DNA from: Glycomyces salinus
GTDB taxonomy: Bacteria > Actinomycetota > Actinomycetes > Mycobacteriales > Micromonosporaceae
DNA length: 64,000 nucleotides
Assembly: GCF_016428645.1 (NCBI RefSeq)
Contig: NZ_JAELXW010000018.1
Coordinates: 40,191 to 104,190 of the forward strand
Direction of reading: 5' to 3'
Shown here: positions 62,684-64,000 of the stretch, one piece after another
Layout: each line of letters starts with the position of its first letter
Numbering within the stretch: position 1 is the stretch's first letter
Notes under the pieces: model-generated
What the model was told of the DNA's origin: nothing
Seen by the model: the letters and a program-made list of their open reading frames with translations, nothing else
Database searches by the model: none
Translations under genes and position numbers: made by a program

Positions 62684-64000
62684 TTGGCCGCCCCGTCGTC
62701 CCCGCCCTCAGGCCTGCAGCGACCCCGGCCGGTCCCGGTCGCGTCCGCCGGCCGCGACGACGCCCTCCGCACCGCCGCTGCGGCCTTGGCCTCGGGCACC
62801 GGCATGGTCATCTTCACCGGCCCGCCCGGGTGCGGGCGCACCAGGCTCCTGGAACGGCTGGCCGCGGCGGCCAAGCGCCCGGTCCACACCGGCGGCGGCC
62901 TGGCCATGCTCTCCTCGGCCCCGGCTCTGGCCCTGGAGCGCGCCACTCGGGCGCGCATGCCCGCCGAGGACGTGCCGCTGCTGGCCGAGGCGGTCTACTC
63001 GCGGGTCCGCGGCGGCGTGCTCATCATCGACGACCTCCAGTGGTGCGACGCGGCCACCATCGCCGTCCTGCCGATCCTGGCCGAGCGGATCCCGATCGCG
63101 GCGGCCCTGCGCACTCCCCACCGGCTGTCCGGGGCCGCGGCCGATCGCCTCACCGAGGCGGCGACGGTCATCGCCGTCCCCGACCTGACCGAGACCGAAG
63201 CGGCCGACATCGTCCGCCGATCCGCCCCGGCCCTGCCCGAGCACCGCGTCGAGGCGGTCGTGCGCCGCGGTGGACGCAGCCCCTTGGCGCTGACGGCCCT
63301 GGCCGGGCGCGCCGAGGACGCCGAAGTCGACTTCGAGGCCGCCGCCGACCCGGCCGCGGCCGCGGCCGCGGCGATCGCCGACCTGCCCCGGCCGGGCCGC
63401 ACCGCCCTGGCCGCGCTCGGGCTCCTGGGCCGACCGGCCCACCCCAGCCTGCTCGGCGAAGGCGCGGCCCTGCTGCTGGAGGCCGGACTGGCCGTCGCCG
63501 ACGGCCAGCACGTGCGCCCGGCCAGCCCGTGGATGGCCGAGATCGCCGCCGGCCTGCTCGACGGACCGGCCCGGGTCGCGATGCACACCCGCCTGGCCGA
63601 GGCCACCGGCGGCATCGAGGCCGCCCGCCACGCCCACGCCGCCGGCAACGGCCCGCTGGCGCTGCGACGCGCCATCGAGGCCGCCGAGGCCGCTCCCGGG
63701 CCCTCGGCGCGCGCCGAAGCCCTGCTGCTGGCGGCCGAGCTCGACCCGGACCGGCGCGTCGAGGCCGCCCGCGCGGCCCTGGCCGCCGGACGCCCCCGGG
63801 CCGCCGCCGCCGCGGCGGCCGAAGCGACCGGCAGCGAGGCCGCCCTCGTCCGCGCCTGGGCCCACCTGGCCACCGGCGAGACCGAAGCTGCCGCCGAAGC
63901 CCTGGCCGAGGCCGATCCGGGCCCCGAGACCGACCAGCTGCGGCTGCTGACGGCCTCGAACGCGGACCGGCCCGCGCTGGCCGAGCAGATCCGCCGCTCC
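62684..64000 (+). CDS. LuxR/MalT-like STAND ATPase (3' end beyond the window)
   Basis: The frame is open from TTG 62684 (AAGGAG 7 bases upstream) to the end of the window, 439 codons. A P-loop ATPase region has GPPGCGRTRLLERLA (about 44-58), in which the Walker A lysine is replaced by arginine, and Walker B VLIIDDLQWCDAAT (about 118-131) with the DLQWxD sequence of large LuxR-type ATP-binding regulators. Alanine-rich TPR-like repeats follow. A C-terminal LuxR helix-turn-helix would be expected past the window edge but is not seen. It is divergent from the dynamin operon and a possible regulator of it. Confidence 0.8.
   Translation, partial: MAAPSSPPSGLQRPRPVPVASAGRDDALRTAAAALASGTGMVIFTGPPGCGRTRLLERLAAAAKRPVHTGGGLAMLSSAPALALERATRARMPAEDVPLLAEAVYSRVRGGVLIIDDLQWCDAATIAVLPILAERIPIAAALRTPHRLSGAAADRLTEAATVIAVPDLTETEAADIVRRSAPALPEHRVEAVVRRGGRSPLALTALAGRAEDAEVDFEAAADPAAAAAAAIADLPRPGRTALAALGLLGRPAHPSLLGEGAALLLEAGLAVADGQHVRPASPWMAEIAAGLLDGPARVAMHTRLAEATGGIEAARHAHAAGNGPLALRRAIEAAEAAPGPSARAEALLLAAELDPDRRVEAARAALAAGRPRAAAAAAAEATGSEAALVRAWAHLATGETEAAAEALAEADPGPETDQLRLLTASNADRPALAEQIRRS

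Overview
The window is chromosomal DNA of a very high-GC actinomycete. The evidence is GTG and TTG starts, ATGA/GTGA stop-start overlaps, TANNNT -10 boxes 6-8 nt in front of several start codons (leaderless transcripts), a mycothiol-type maleylpyruvate isomerase homologue, an ECF41 sigma factor, a GarA/OdhI-like FHA protein next to gcvH, and a menaquinone-type three-subunit succinate dehydrogenase. Family level cannot be fixed from sequence alone; a Glycomyces/Stackebrandtia-like organism would fit but this is a guess. I saw no phage genes, insertion sequences, CRISPR array, tRNA or rRNA.

Layout. 1-5.4 kb: 3' end of a DUF2264 gene, an ECF41 sigma factor with an NAD(P)-binding protein and a DoxX-like membrane protein, then a TetR repressor divergent from a membrane-anchored serine hydrolase. 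5.6-16.6 kb: a urea utilisation locus (urtABCDE importer, GntR/FCD regulator, urea carboxylase, allophanate hydrolase), the ATP-dependent route from urea to ammonia. 16.7-21.8 kb: a phosphatidyltransferase/DedA pair, a two-component system and two small enzymes, ended by a 15-bp terminator. 21.8-34.3 kb: carbohydrate locus with a GH51 arabinofuranosidase, a LacI regulator and a divergent L-rhamnose operon (mutarotase, isomerase, kinase, fused aldolase-dehydrogenase, CUT1 ABC importer); together these suit plant rhamnogalacturonan/arabinan use. 34.6-40.6 kb: gcvH, garA, DUF151, MerR, then gcvP behind a clear glycine riboswitch. 40.6-45.3 kb: an SBP-VWA membrane protein, a PabB-like enzyme, small proteins and a LysR regulator. 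45.3-48.8 kb: sdhCAB. 48.9-49.7 kb: a TipAL-like MerR regulator with a textbook 19-bp-spacer MerR promoter.

From 49.7 to 62.5 kb the genes lie on the minus strand: a helical-repeat protein, a type III PLP decarboxylase, two IucA/IucC siderophore synthetases, a membrane J-domain protein, a sulfite-oxidase-fold molybdoenzyme, an acidic protein, a dynamin-like GTPase, a membrane protein with a GrpE-like tail, and a second dynamin-like GTPase. The window ends inside a plus-strand LuxR/STAND-type ATPase.

The most interesting points are (i) the dynamin pair co-transcribed with a membrane-bound GrpE-like protein, with a membrane J-domain protein nearby; (ii) an abrupt change of codon usage and strand composition inside gcvP at about 38.45 kb that lasts to about 45.3 kb; (iii) the compact siderophore cluster; and (iv) several well-defined regulatory sites (glycine riboswitch with a hairpin over the ribosome site, paired LacI operators, MerR promoter, TetR operator).
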